Source: Ureibacillus thermosphaericus (GTDB taxonomy: Bacteria; Bacillota; Bacilli; Bacillales_A; Planococcaceae). From it: a stretch of 60,798 nt of DNA. Under the pieces are notes generated by a model. The model ran no database searches. It saw only the letters and a list, made by a program, of their open reading frames with translations, and was not told the origin of the DNA. The stretch lies in the NCBI RefSeq assembly GCF_012396605.1, contig NZ_JAAXPW010000017.1, positions 1-60,798 on the forward strand, read 5' to 3'. Below are positions 1 to 8,252 of the stretch, piece by piece. The first letter of the stretch is position 1. The number at the start of each line of letters is the position of its first letter. A program made the position numbers and the translations under genes.

Positions 1-92
1 AGATCCCTCAAAGACGATGAGGTAGATAGGTCCGAGGTGGAAGCACGGTGACGTGTGGAGCTGACGGATACTAATCGATCGAGGACTTAACC
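1..92 (+). rRNA. 23S rRNA, 3' end (partial)
   Basis: The sequence is the conserved last part of bacterial 23S rRNA and ends with the typical GAGGACTTAACC. The 5' part lies outside the window. A short spacer without tRNA genes leads to 5S, so this is the distal end of a 16S-23S-5S operon read on the + strand. The exact 3' end may differ by one or two bases. Confidence 0.95.
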
Positions 93-161
93 AATCATTT
101 CAATGTCGTTATCCAGTTTTGAGAGAATAACCTCTCTGAAATTACATACATAATCAAATGA

Positions 162-278
162 GTCTAGTGACGATGGCAAAGAGGTCACACCCGTTCCCAT
201 ACCGAACACGGAAGTTAAGCTCTTTAGCGCCGATGGTAGTAAGGGGTCCCCCTTGTGAGAGTAGGACGTTGCTAGGAT
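162..278 (+). rRNA. 5S rRNA
   Basis: A complete 5S rRNA with the conserved core AAGAGGTCACACCCGTTCCC, the central GAACACGGAAGTTAAGC and the distal GTGAGAGTAGGACG. The first and last bases pair (TCTAG with CTAGGA), which sets the ends to within a base or two. It is the only full-length 5S in the window; four truncated copies of its 3' half follow within 1.3 kb. Confidence 0.95.
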
Positions 279-283
279 CAAAA

Positions 284-321
284 AGCTATTACTGACGTAA
301 GGTCGGTAGTGGCTTTTTTTT
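284..321 (+). terminator. rRNA operon terminator
   Basis: A stem rich in G-U pairs (AGCTATTACTGAC with GGTCGGTAGTGGCT) is followed by a run of eight T, directly behind the 5S gene. A near-identical copy lies at about 916-953 because this stretch is inside the 632-bp tandem repeat. Confidence 0.85.
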
Positions 322-413
322 ATGCCCCTTACTACCAAGGACTGAAAGTCCAATCGGCGCGATACAGAAACCACATGCTAAACAAAAGCAAAATAAATAT
401 TTGAAGGAGACGA

Positions 414-579
414 GAAGCACGGGGACCAAGAAGTTCAAGGAAGCGAGGCAGCCCGGAGCGGAGCGTACAGTGTACGTGAGCACCGGACTGCCGAAGCTGA
501 CACAGAAATTCGCCGGTCAACGTGCTTCGGAGTTAGCGCCGATGGTAGAAAGGGTCCCCCTTGTGAGAGTAGGACGTTG
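414..579 (+). repeat. Palindromic element fused to 5S 3' half (copy A1)
   Basis: A long imperfect hairpin spans 414-528. Its base is GAAGCACG (414-421) with CGTGCTTC (521-528), then GACC with GGTC, GGCAG (447-451) with CTGCC (488-492), CCGG with CCGG, and an inner GTAC-AGT-GTAC. It runs straight into 531-579, which matches the 5S gene from TTAGCGCCGATGG to GTAGGACGTTG. The 5' half of 5S is missing. I see no reading frame with a ribosome binding site. It could be a decayed MITE-like insertion or a structured RNA. Confidence 0.75.
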
Positions 580-788
580 TTTTTTAATATGACACTGTAA
601 ATTGCAAATTTTACAAGTGAAAACCCAACGGTTTAAAAAAACAATAAATAGTTAATATTTACAGCATTTAATTGAAAATAACAACAAGGACAAAAAGTCC
701 ACTCGAGTTCGATAAACCGCAGTACATCTAAAGAAACACTACAAAAGAAAAAGCATATATAACATTTAATTTCAATAAAAAGAGAAGA

Positions 789-909
789 TACAGTGTACGT
801 GAGCACCGGACCGCCGAAGCTGACGCAGAAATTCGCCGGTCAACGTGCTTCGGAGTTAGCGCCGATGGTAGAAAGGGGTCCCCCTTGTGAGAGTAGGACG
901 TTGCTAGGC
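789..909 (+). repeat. 5'-truncated palindromic element plus 5S 3' half (copy B1)
   Basis: This copy starts at the central TACAGTGTACG, so it has only the descending arm of the hairpin, with two substitutions against copy A1. It is followed by a 5S 3' half (854-909) and by the rRNA-type terminator. Confidence 0.7.
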
Positions 910-1045
910 TCAAAAAGCTATTACTGACGTAAGGTCGGTAGTGGCTTTTTTTTATGCCCCTTACTACCAAGGACTGAAAGTCCAATCGGCGCGATACAGA
1001 AACCACATGCTAAACAAAAGCAAAATAAATATTTGAAGGAGACGA

Positions 1046-1211
1046 GAAGCACGGGGACCAAGAAGTTCAAGGAAGCGAGGCAGCCCGGAGCGGAGCGTAC
1101 AGTGTACGTGAGCACCGGACTGCCGAAGCTGACACAGAAATTCGCCGGTCAACGTGCTTCGGAGTTAGCGCCGATGGTAGAAAGGGTCCCCCTTGTGAGA
1201 GTAGGACGTTG
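1046..1211 (+). repeat. Palindromic element fused to 5S 3' half (copy A2)
   Basis: The second copy of the full hairpin plus 5S 3' half lies 632 bp downstream of copy A1. By eye it is identical, including the shortened AAAGGGTCCCCC run. Confidence 0.75.
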
Positions 1212-1420
1212 TTTTTTAATATGACACTGTAAATTGCAAATTTTACAAGTGAAAACCCAACGGTTTAAAAAAACAATAAATAGTTAATATTTACAGCATT
1301 TAATTGAAAATAACAACAAGGACAAAAAGTCCACTCGAGTTCGATAAACCGCAGTACATCTAAAGAAACACTACAAAAGAAAAAGCATATATAACATTTA
1401 ATTTCAATAAAAAGAGAAGA

Positions 1421-1535
1421 TACAGTGTACGTGAGCACCGGACTGCCGAAGCTGACACAGAAATTCGCCGGTCAACGTGCTTCGGAGTTAGTGCCGATGG
1501 TAGAAAGGGGTCCCCTTGCGAGAGTAGGACATTGC
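1421..1535 (+). repeat. 5'-truncated palindromic element plus decayed 5S 3' half (copy B2)
   Basis: The last copy has base changes in the 5S part (TTAGTGCC, CCTTGCGAG, GACATTGC) and no terminator behind it. A still weaker echo of the spacer (ACAAGTGAAAA followed by AACGGTTTAAAA) follows up to about 1600. From there to 1847 I see no gene. Confidence 0.65.
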
Positions 1536-1847
1536 TTTTCCATAATATCACGCAAAGTGGTGCTTATTTCACAAGTGAAAATCTAACGGTTTAAAAGTTG
1601 AAATCAAATGTGACGATGAATTTGAACCATAATTTGTAATACATTACAGTAGCTTTTTTGTAAAGCCCCCTCTATTTTATTGCTAGAAATTGTTATTGCA
1701 AGCCGCATATTTTACACATATAAATAAAAATACACTCCACCTAATCTGATTCGAAACAAACGGTCATGACATCATCGAATCAACACCATGTCATAAAAGC
1801 AAGTAAAGAATAAATATATTAGTAATATCCCTTTTTGAGGTGGAAAA

Positions 1848-1937
1848 ATGAGACGGTTAAGAAGAAATATAATGGTGATAATTTTTATATTAATTGCAAG
1901 TCTTATTCATTTTATCTTTCATTATTTTCTTCAATAA
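1848..1937 (+). CDS. Possible 29-residue membrane peptide
   Basis: A short frame begins at ATG with GAGGTGG just upstream. It encodes an arginine-rich start (MRRLRRN) followed by about 20 hydrophobic residues ending in HYFLQ, which gives a single membrane span with the positive end inside. A strong hairpin terminator follows 15 bp after the stop. I do not recognise the peptide and have no homology evidence. The ribosome binding site, the membrane pattern and the terminator together make it plausible; chance remains possible at this length. Confidence 0.4.
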   Translation: MRRLRRNIMVIIFILIASLIHFIFHYFLQ

Positions 1938-1952
1938 GTGGATAGGGAAACG

Positions 1953-2030
1953 CATCTCTCTATAAAATGAAAACAATTTATTTCTAGATAAGAAATGAAT
2001 GAGTTACTATATAGAGAGATGTTTTTTTTT
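1953..2030 (+). terminator. Intrinsic terminator with branched loop
   Basis: A 12-bp perfect stem (CATCTCTCTATA with TATAGAGAGATG) is followed by nine T. The long loop holds a second small hairpin, TTTCT-AGATA-AGAAA. It would end transcripts from the small frame at 1848 or read-through from the rRNA operon. Confidence 0.7.
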
Positions 2031-2050
2031 GGATTTATAAATGATACATT

Positions 2051-2079
2051 TTGAATTAATGAATTCTTTTAGATAAACT
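2051..2079 (+). promoter_or_regulatory. Candidate sigma-A promoter for the tsaE operon
   Basis: TTGAAT (2051-2056) and TAAACT (2074-2079) are separated by 17 bp and lie about 30 bp ahead of the tsaE start region. Confidence 0.45.
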
Positions 2080-2115
2080 ATTGTTAATGTTAGGGTGAGA
2101 GGATACGTGAAGACG

Positions 2116-2565
2116 ATGTACGAAAAGGAAGTGCATTCTTTAGAAGAAACAAATCAACTTGGAATTCGTTTAGCGAATTTACTTGAGCCGGGAGATAATC
2201 TAACATTTGAAGGGGATTTAGGTGCCGGGAAAACAACATTTATTCAAGCTTTAGCGAAAGGACTGGGTATTTCCCGAACAGTGAATAGCCCTACTTTTAC
2301 AATCATGAAACAATATGAAGGGAAGTTGCCGCTTAATCACTTAGATGTGTATCGTTTAGAAAATAGTGATGAAGATTTAGGATGGGATGAAATATTTTAT
2401 GGTGATGCGGTAACGGTAATTGAATGGGCACATTTAATTGAGGAAAATCTACCGGATGAAAGATTAGATATTGAAATTCAACGAATTGATGAAAATAAAA
2501 GAAAATTTATATTTAGACCAATAGGAAAACGGTATGAACGATTATGTGAGGAGTTATTTACATGA
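2116..2565 (+). CDS. tsaE: tRNA N6-threonylcarbamoyladenosine biosynthesis ATPase TsaE
   Basis: Small P-loop ATPase of the t6A pathway. It works with TsaB and TsaD to transfer threonylcarbamoyl to A37 of ANN-decoding tRNAs. The Walker A motif GDLGAGKTT is at residues 33-41, followed by the family motifs SPTF and HLDVYRLE and the late VIEWAH. At 149 residues it is full length. The start is uncertain: GTG at 2095 and GTG at 2107 are in the same frame with an AGAGGA nearby. I prefer the ATG at 2116 because homologues begin close to this point. The stop overlaps tsaB by four bases (ATGA), so the two are translationally coupled. In B. subtilis thiL precedes this gene; here the repeat region does. 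Confidence 0.93.
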   Translation: MYEKEVHSLEETNQLGIRLANLLEPGDNLTFEGDLGAGKTTFIQALAKGLGISRTVNSPTFTIMKQYEGKLPLNHLDVYRLENSDEDLGWDEIFYGDAVTVIEWAHLIEENLPDERLDIEIQRIDENKRKFIFRPIGKRYERLCEELFT

Positions 2566-3269
2566 TTTGGTTAGGAATTGAAACATCAAACGCTCCACTT
2601 TCCGTCGCTATCGTAAGAGACGGAGAAGTGCTTTCAGAAATAGTACAAAATACAAAATCAACACATTCTGTTACTTGTATGCCAACAATAGAAGAGGTAT
2701 TTCGAAAAACTAACTTAAAACCTGTTGATATTGATGCCGTAGCGGTTTCCGAAGGTCCTGGTTCGTATACTGGGCTAAGAATCGGGGTAACGATTGCAAA
2801 AACGTTATCTTGGACTTTAAAGAAACCATTAGTTGGCATATCAAGTCTAAAAGTGCTTGCAAGTAATGTTGAATTGTTTGATGGCATTATTTGCACGATG
2901 TTTGATGCTAGAAGAAAGAATGTATACGCTGCAGTATATAAAGGGAAAGAATTGAAAACGATTATTCCAGAACATCATGGATCTTTGGAAGAACTGTTGC
3001 AACAGTTAAAAGAGTATCAAGAAACAATTATGTTTGTTGGTTCAGATGTGAAAAAATTTAAGGAAGAGATTCAATCCGTTTTAGGTGAACAGGCTAAATT
3101 TGCACCGCCTTCACTTAACTTACCGAGAGCTTCAAAATTAATCGAATTAGCTGAAAAAGAACCATTGCCAACATTAGAAATGGTTCATTCCTTTGTGCCA
3201 AAATATCATCGTTTAGCTGAAGCAGAGGCAAATTGGTTAAAAGCACATCAAAAGGAGCAAAAAGGATGA
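2562..3269 (+). CDS. tsaB: tRNA threonylcarbamoyladenosine synthase partner TsaB
   Basis: Partner and scaffold of TsaD in t6A synthesis, a cytosolic protein of the ASKHA/Gcp-like fold. The N-terminal GIETSN strand and the GPGSYTGLR motif (65-73) identify it; at 235 residues it is normal length. It lacks the metal-binding histidines of TsaD, as expected. It overlaps tsaE by ATGA at its start and rimI by ATGA at its end, so the four genes tsaE-tsaB-rimI-tsaD form one tightly coupled operon. Confidence 0.93.
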   Translation: MIWLGIETSNAPLSVAIVRDGEVLSEIVQNTKSTHSVTCMPTIEEVFRKTNLKPVDIDAVAVSEGPGSYTGLRIGVTIAKTLSWTLKKPLVGISSLKVLASNVELFDGIICTMFDARRKNVYAAVYKGKELKTIIPEHHGSLEELLQQLKEYQETIMFVGSDVKKFKEEIQSVLGEQAKFAPPSLNLPRASKLIELAEKEPLPTLEMVHSFVPKYHRLAEAEANWLKAHQKEQKG

Positions 3270-3709
3270 TTCACTATCGAAAAATGACGGCACAAGATGT
3301 GGAGGCAGTGCATGCGATAGAGGTTGAATCGTTTCCAACTCCTTGGACCGAGGATTCTTTTCATTACGAAATGAGAGAAAATCCCTTTGCTCATTACATT
3401 GTAGCAGAAGATGACCATGGAACAATTGTTGGATATTGCGGTATCTGGATTGTCGTTGATTCTGCTCAAATTACCAATGTGGCGGTTACTGAAAAATCAA
3501 GAGGACAAGGCATTGGTGAAGGGCTTATGCGAGAGGCAATGAGAGTAGCGAAAGAACACAATGCGGAAACGATGAGTTTAGAAGTACGTGTATCAAACAT
3601 AGTGGCACAAAATTTATACCGAAAGCTCGGATTCCAAGATGGCGGAATTCGGAAAGGATATTATACAGATAACCAGGAAGATGCTCTAGTAATGTGGGTG
3701 AATTTATAA
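3266..3709 (+). CDS. rimI: Ribosomal protein N-acetyltransferase RimI
   Basis: GNAT-family N-alpha-acetyltransferase that modifies the N-terminus of ribosomal protein S18 (bS18) in the best studied species. The acetyl-CoA loop RGQGIGEGL is at 79-87, and the conserved strand LEVRVSN and YRKLGF follow. I chose the ATG at 3266, which gives 147 residues, because it overlaps the tsaB stop as ATGA and has AAAGGAG 12 bp upstream. A longer GTG/TTG-started form would run into tsaB. Confidence 0.92.
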   Translation: MIHYRKMTAQDVEAVHAIEVESFPTPWTEDSFHYEMRENPFAHYIVAEDDHGTIVGYCGIWIVVDSAQITNVAVTEKSRGQGIGEGLMREAMRVAKEHNAETMSLEVRVSNIVAQNLYRKLGFQDGGIRKGYYTDNQEDALVMWVNL

Positions 3710-4740
3710 TGGAAAACTTAATTTTAGCAATTGAAACAAGCTGTGATGAGACAGCTGCTAGCGTAATTAGAAATGGAAATGAAATTCTTTCAAACGTAGT
3801 AGCTTCACAAATCGATAGTCAAAAAAGATTTGGGGGGGTCGTACCAGAAATTGCGTCTCGCCACCATGTTGAACAAATAACGGTTGTAATTGAAGAAGCA
3901 TTGGAAAAGGCAAGCATTGTACCATCAGATTTAGACGCAGTGGCAGTGACGGAAGGCCCAGGACTAGTTGGTGCATTGCTTATCGGCATTAATGCAGCAA
4001 AAGCCTTTGCCTTTGCTCACGGATTACCGATTATTGGGGTGCACCATATTGCCGGTCACATATATGCAAGTGCGCTTGTTGAACCAATGAAATTTCCTTT
4101 ATTAGCACTTGTTGTATCTGGAGGGCATACGGAATTAATCTATATGAAAGAACATGGATCTTTTGAAGTCATTGGAGAAACTCGCGATGATGCGGCCGGG
4201 GAAGCTTATGATAAAGTAGCGCGGGTGTTAAATTTACCTTATCCCGGTGGTCCGCATATTGATCGAATGGCTCATGAAGCTAAAAAAGGTGTAGATTTTC
4301 CACGAGCGTGGTTAGAAGATACGTATGATTTTAGTTTTAGTGGATTAAAATCAGCTGTTATTAATTATAAACATAATTTGGAGCAAAGAGGACAATCAAT
4401 TGTGCCTGAAGAAGTCGCAAAAGGCTTCCAAGACAGTGTTGTAGAAGTATTGACAACTAAAACGATAAAAGCAGCTAAGGAATTAGGGGTTAAACAAGTA
4501 ATAGTAGCTGGTGGTGTTTCTGCAAATCGTGGATTGCGAGAAAGTTTAAGTAAAGCGCTTGAACAGGAAGGGATACCATTTACGGCTCCACCACTTTCTT
4601 TATGCACAGATAATGCAGCAATGATTGGCGCCTGTGCGGCTTACATGTTTGAAGCGGGAGTAAGATCCGATTTATCGATGAATGGTTTGCCAGGGAAAGA
4701 ATTGAAAAGTTGGAGTAATACAGACGACAAACTTCGATAA
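3709..4740 (+). CDS. tsaD: tRNA threonylcarbamoyltransferase TsaD
   Basis: Catalytic subunit of the t6A complex, transferring the threonylcarbamoyl group from TC-AMP to tRNA A37. The protein has 343 residues with the N-terminal AIETSCDET, the metal-ligand motif HHIAGH (112-117), the nucleotide-binding VVSGGHTEL and the late [10 protein letters not shown]. The ATG shares its first base with the last base of the rimI stop, so it is coupled to rimI. An upstream in-frame GTG at 3694 is less likely. A terminator follows. Confidence 0.95.
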   Translation: MENLILAIETSCDETAASVIRNGNEILSNVVASQIDSQKRFGGVVPEIASRHHVEQITVVIEEALEKASIVPSDLDAVAVTEGPGLVGALLIGINAAKAFAFAHGLPIIGVHHIAGHIYASALVEPMKFPLLALVVSGGHTELIYMKEHGSFEVIGETRDDAAGEAYDKVARVLNLPYPGGPHIDRMAHEAKKGVDFPRAWLEDTYDFSFSGLKSAVINYKHNLEQRGQSIVPEEVAKGFQDSVVEVLTTKTIKAAKELGVKQVIVAGGVSANRGLRESLSKALEQEGIPFTAPPLSLCTDNAAMIGACAAYMFEAGVRSDLSMNGLPGKELKSWSNTDDKLR

Positions 4741-4769
4741 AAGTATAATATTTTCTTCAGAAAAAGATG

Positions 4770-4800
4770 GGGTATGACATGAAGTCATATCCTTTTTATT
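4770..4800 (+). terminator. Terminator of the tsaE-tsaD operon
   Basis: The stem GGTATGAC with GTCATATCC has a short loop and a T-rich tail, 30 bp behind the tsaD stop. Confidence 0.75.
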
Positions 4801-5074
4801 TATACACAAAATTATACACAGAATTAAAATATTGAATATTTTTCTTAAAACTTATTCGCAAGTTTGTGAATAGTTTTCTTTTTTGTCAAGACGAACATTC
4901 GTACTTATGCACAATCTGTGTATAACTTGTGGATAACCTGTGATAAAGCTGTGAAAAATCAATATATTGTGTGTATTTTTCCAGAACGAAGTGTGGATTT
5001 TTTTTTCTGGTGATGTGGATAATGTGGAAAAGGCTGTTGATATGTTGGTATCACTGAGTTTTTATTGTGAATAA
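4800..5074. other. DnaA-box cluster
   Basis: Seven sites match the relaxed DnaA box TTATNCACA or its complement within 275 bp: TTATACACA at 4800-4808 and 4812-4820, TTATGCACA at 4905-4913, TGTGTATAA at 4917-4925, TGTGGATAA (perfect consensus) at 4928-4936 and 5014-5022, and TGTGAATAA at 5066-5074. Near matches lie at 4865, 4992 and 5024. No gene is visible between tsaD and the ABC-F gene. In B. subtilis, DnaA-box clusters outside oriC dampen initiation. From memory, one lies beside gcp (tsaD), which would make this a conserved site. Confidence 0.7.
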
Positions 5075-5165
5075 AACTGTGGGGAAAATTTATCGAAATT
5101 TGTCTATTGACCAAGATATATGTAATATTCGAAAACAAGATTCATGTTTTCCATATATAAATGAA

Positions 5166-5194
5166 AAGCTACCTGAATATTATTCAGGTAGCTT
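5166..5194 (-). terminator. Terminator of the ABC-F gene
   Basis: A near-perfect 14-bp stem (AAGCTACCTGAATA with TATTCAGGTAGCTT) touches the ABC-F stop codon. Read on the - strand it ends in TTTT. Confidence 0.75.
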
Positions 5195-7136
5195 AAATTT
5201 TCAGGTTTTCCAATTCTTCTTGTAGTTCAAGCCATTGAGTTTCGAGCTCGCTGTGAGATTGCTTTAACGAATCCAGTTTATTTTGGAGCTCTAATGCCTT
5301 TTCGTAATCACTAAAAATCTCTGGTTCACAAAGCTTCAGTTCGATATTGTTAATTTCCTCTTCATAATTGGACATTTCTTTTTCAAGCTCTTCAATTTTT
5401 CTTCGAATTTGACGCTCTCGTTTTTTGACTTCTTTGTTTACTGAAGATGGATGCTGGATTTTGATTTCTTCCTGTTTTGCTTCATGCTTTGTTTCATTCA
5501 GTTCAGCTAATTCCATTAATTCTTGTTTTTTCTCTACATAATAATCATAATCACCTAAATACTCAAATGTGCCTGTGGCGGATAGTTCAACGACTTTTGT
5601 AGCAATTTTATTCATGAAATAACGGTCATGGGAAACGAATAGTATCGTTCCTGGATAGTCCATCAACGCATTCTCTAAGACCTCTTTACTGTCTAAATCA
5701 AGATGGTTCGTTGGTTCGTCTAATACGAGGAAATTTGCTTTTTGCAACATGAGTTTTGCTAAGGCAAGGCGTGCTTTTTCCCCACCGGATAATGTATTAA
5801 CAAGTTTTAGTACATCATCGCCACTAAATAAAAATTGACCTAAAACGGAACGAATTTCTTTTTCATTCATTAACGGCCATTCATCCCAAAGTTCATTTAA
5901 AACGGTTTTATTACTATCGAGTTTTGCTTGTTCTTGATCGTAATAGCCAATTTTAACGTTCGTTCCATAACGAATGCTTCCAGACAGTGGAGATAAATCT
6001 TTGACAATGGTTTTTAATAGAGTGGATTTTCCGACTCCATTCGGTCCTACTATCGCAACCCGATCTTGTCGGAAGATGCGCAAATAGATATTTTCAGAAA
6101 TTATTTGATTTTGCTCATATCCAATTGATAAATCATCGATTGATAGTACATCATTTCCGCTTTGTCTTTCGATATCAAATCCAAATTTTGCTGATTTTTC
6201 ATCACCAATTGGGGCATCCATCCATTGGGTACGTTCCAACATTTTTCTTCGGCTTTTTGCAAGCTTTGCTGTAGAAGCACGTGCGATATTTTTTTGAATA
6301 AAAGCTTCAAGTTTCGCTTTTTCATCTTGCTGTTGCTCATACATTTTTAAATCGCGTTCATATTGTTTTGCTTTTTGGTCCAAATAATCGCTATAATTTC
6401 CTATATACTTTGTTACGCGAGTTCTTGATACTTCATAAACGATATTGACGATTTGATCGAGAAAATAACGGTCGTGAGAAACGATTAAAATGGCACCTGT
6501 ATAAGCTTTTAAATAATTTTCAAGCCAACTTAATGTTTCGATATCTAAATGGTTCGTAGGCTCGTCTAAAATCAGTAAATCCGGTTTGCTTAGTAGCAAT
6601 TTTGCAAGGGCAAGTCGTGTTCGTTGACCACCCGATAAGGAAGAAACAGGTTTATCATACATGTCGGGGAAGAATTTCATACCATGAAGTACGGAACGTG
6701 TATCTGCTTCATATTGATAGCCACCGGATTCTTTAAAAGAATGTTGTAGTTGATCATATTCTGCCATAATACGAGAGTAATTAGTTGGACTCTCATACAC
6801 GGATGGGTCAGCCATTTGTTGTTCTAATTCGCGAAGTCGCATTTCTTGTTTTTTTAACGGTTCAAACACCGTCATCATTTCTTCCCAAATTGTACGTTTG
6901 GATTCAAGACCAGCATGTTGTTCTAAATACCCAATTGTTATATCTTTAGGAATAATGATTTCGCCAGAATCGTAAGACAATTGTCCAGCAATGATTTTTA
7001 ATAACGTAGATTTACCCGCACCGTTGCGACCTACTAATGCGACACGGTCACGGTGTTGAACTTCTAATTTTACATCCTTTAATATTTCATCAGATAAGAA
7101 TGATTTTGTTAATTGATTTACTTGAAGTATGATCAT
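5193..7136 (-). CDS. ydiF: ABC-F family ATPase, YdiF-like
   Basis: Cytosolic ABC-F protein with two ATPase domains and no membrane part. Members of this family act on the ribosome as translation factors; some give antibiotic resistance, but nothing here identifies that role. The first domain has Walker A GRNGAGKST (36-44) and the signature LSGGQRTRLALAK with LILDEPTNHLD. The second repeats these (GPNGVGKST, LSGGEKARLALAK). A C-terminal charged coiled coil covers about the last 90 residues. I start at the ATG at 7136, which has AGAGGTG upstream (647 residues); a longer frame to 7190 lacks such a site. Position between tsaD and rex matches B. subtilis ydiF. Confidence 0.88.
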   Translation of the reverse strand: MIILQVNQLTKSFLSDEILKDVKLEVQHRDRVALVGRNGAGKSTLLKIIAGQLSYDSGEIIIPKDITIGYLEQHAGLESKRTIWEEMMTVFEPLKKQEMRLRELEQQMADPSVYESPTNYSRIMAEYDQLQHSFKESGGYQYEADTRSVLHGMKFFPDMYDKPVSSLSGGQRTRLALAKLLLSKPDLLILDEPTNHLDIETLSWLENYLKAYTGAILIVSHDRYFLDQIVNIVYEVSRTRVTKYIGNYSDYLDQKAKQYERDLKMYEQQQDEKAKLEAFIQKNIARASTAKLAKSRRKMLERTQWMDAPIGDEKSAKFGFDIERQSGNDVLSIDDLSIGYEQNQIISENIYLRIFRQDRVAIVGPNGVGKSTLLKTIVKDLSPLSGSIRYGTNVKIGYYDQEQAKLDSNKTVLNELWDEWPLMNEKEIRSVLGQFLFSGDDVLKLVNTLSGGEKARLALAKLMLQKANFLVLDEPTNHLDLDSKEVLENALMDYPGTILFVSHDRYFMNKIATKVVELSATGTFEYLGDYDYYVEKKQELMELAELNETKHEAKQEEIKIQHPSSVNKEVKKRERQIRRKIEELEKEMSNYEEEINNIELKLCEPEIFSDYEKALELQNKLDSLKQSHSELETQWLELQEELENLKI

Positions 7137-7266
7137 GTTTACACCTCTGTTCACTACTATTAGTGTAATAGAAGACAGGAATTCAAGCAATGTGAACGCT
7201 TTACTTATTTAGCTATGTTTAGTAATATAAAATCAATTTCGAGTTGAAGTTAACAGGGGGATTATT

Positions 7267-7899
7267 GTGAAAAGAGATATAAAAATTCCACAGGCGACAA
7301 CAAAAAGACTGCCTCTTTATTATCGGTTTTTACAGAACTTCGCAAATGATGGAAAACAGAGAGTTTCATCTCAAGAATTAAGTGAGGCAATGAAGATTGA
7401 CTCCGCTACAATTCGAAGAGATTTTTCTTATTTTGGCGCCTTAGGTAAAAAAGGATATGGATATGATGTTTTGTATTTGTTGGAATTTTTTAGACAAATT
7501 CTAGATCAAGATGAAGGCGCGAATGTCGCTCTTATTGGCGTGGGGAATTTAGGAAATGCCCTTTTGAAATATAATTTCCAAAAAAATCATAATACGAGAA
7601 TCGTTGTTGCGTTCGATACAAAGGCGCCAATGGAAGGGCATGAAGTAAATGGAATCCCAGTTTATCATCCCGATCGATTAGAAGAAATGTATCAAAAATA
7701 TAATGCAGAACTTGCAATATTAACTGTATCTTCACGCTCTGCCCAAGCCATTGCTGATCGCTTATCAGCAATCAACGCAAAAGGAATATTGAATTTTACT
7801 CCTGTTCGTTTAAATGTTCCGGAAACGATGAAAGTAATGAATATCGATTTAGCAGTTGAACTAGAGGCTTTAATTTATTTAATTCGCAATAGTGATTGA
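7267..7899 (+). CDS. rex: Redox-sensing transcriptional repressor Rex
   Basis: Represses fermentation and respiration genes according to the NADH/NAD+ ratio. The N-terminal winged helix includes [12 protein letters not shown] (about 46-57) and KKGYGYDV. The Rossmann NADH-binding motif GVGNLG is at 91-96. The protein is full length at 210 residues and starts at GTG behind CAGGGGG. No clear Rex operator (TTGTGAA-N6-TTCACAA) was seen in front of it. The moaC gene that I recall between ydiF and rex in B. subtilis is absent. Confidence 0.93.
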   Translation: MKRDIKIPQATTKRLPLYYRFLQNFANDGKQRVSSQELSEAMKIDSATIRRDFSYFGALGKKGYGYDVLYLLEFFRQILDQDEGANVALIGVGNLGNALLKYNFQKNHNTRIVVAFDTKAPMEGHEVNGIPVYHPDRLEEMYQKYNAELAILTVSSRSAQAIADRLSAINAKGILNFTPVRLNVPETMKVMNIDLAVELEALIYLIRNSD

Positions 7900-7989
7900 T
7901 AAAAAGTTTTCACAATCTATTTCCGTTATGTAATGCAAAATATGTCGAATTGGGGTAAAATAAATACATAAACTGAGGAGGTGTCATCG

Positions 7990-8244
7990 ATGGTTGTGCA
8001 TTTAAGTGCAATTACACCAACTGCCCTTATTATTATCGGGATTGTTGCATTGATTATTTTCGGACCGAAAAAATTACCTGAATTTGGACGAGCAATGGGA
8101 ACGACTTTGCGTGAGTTCAAAAAGGGTACACAAGGTTTAATAGATGATAGCGATGTTACTGATAAAAAGAACATCATCGAGATAGATCAGCAACAAAAAT
8201 CCATTGAGAAAGTTGAAACGAAAGAACAAGAACACAATAAGTAA
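7990..8244 (+). CDS. tatA: Sec-independent translocase subunit TatA
   Basis: Membrane subunit of the twin-arginine pathway, which exports folded proteins. One N-terminal membrane span (about 8-24) is followed by the hinge and amphipathic helix [11 protein letters not shown] (24-34), then a charged tail; 84 residues in all. The ATG at 7990 has GAGGAGG eight bases upstream; a GTG at 7981 lies inside that site. It forms a two-gene operon with tatC, nine bases apart, as in the B. subtilis tatAy-tatCy pair. Confidence 0.93.
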   Translation: MVVHLSAITPTALIIIGIVALIIFGPKKLPEFGRAMGTTLREFKKGTQGLIDDSDVTDKKNIIEIDQQQKSIEKVETKEQEHNK

Positions 8245-8252
8245 TAATAAGG

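Larger units (their letters stand above)
225..1535 (+). repeat. 632-bp tandem repeat containing 5S remnants
   Basis: Landmarks recur at exactly 632-bp spacing: CGATGGTAG at 231, 863 and 1495; TACAGTGTACG at 466, 1098 and at 789, 1421. Unit 1 is about 225-856, unit 2 about 857-1488, and a third breaks off near 1535. Each unit holds the 3' half of 5S, the operon terminator, a long palindromic element joined to another 5S 3' half, an AT-rich spacer, and a 5'-truncated palindromic element leading into the next 5S fragment. Translations of this stretch give repeated small open frames that I regard as spurious. The repeat probably arose by unequal exchange between 5S fragments. Confidence 0.9.

Noticed and set aside
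93-161. tRNA genes in the rRNA spacers
   Set aside because: Neither the 23S-5S spacer nor the region after 5S contains a cloverleaf with a T-arm GGTTCGAATCC-type sequence.
289-1224. Pairs of identical small open frames on both strands (about 62-95 codons)
   Set aside because: They fall inside the 5S-remnant repeat, repeat at 632 bp, lack ribosome binding sites and overlap each other on both strands. They are by-products of structured GC-richer DNA.
5193-7136. Antibiotic resistance role for the ABC-F protein
   Set aside because: The domain layout matches the housekeeping YdiF-type group and there is no leader-peptide attenuator upstream.
7900-7989. Rex operator before tatA
   Set aside because: Only a half-site, TTTTCACAA, is present; the paired TTGTGAA is missing.
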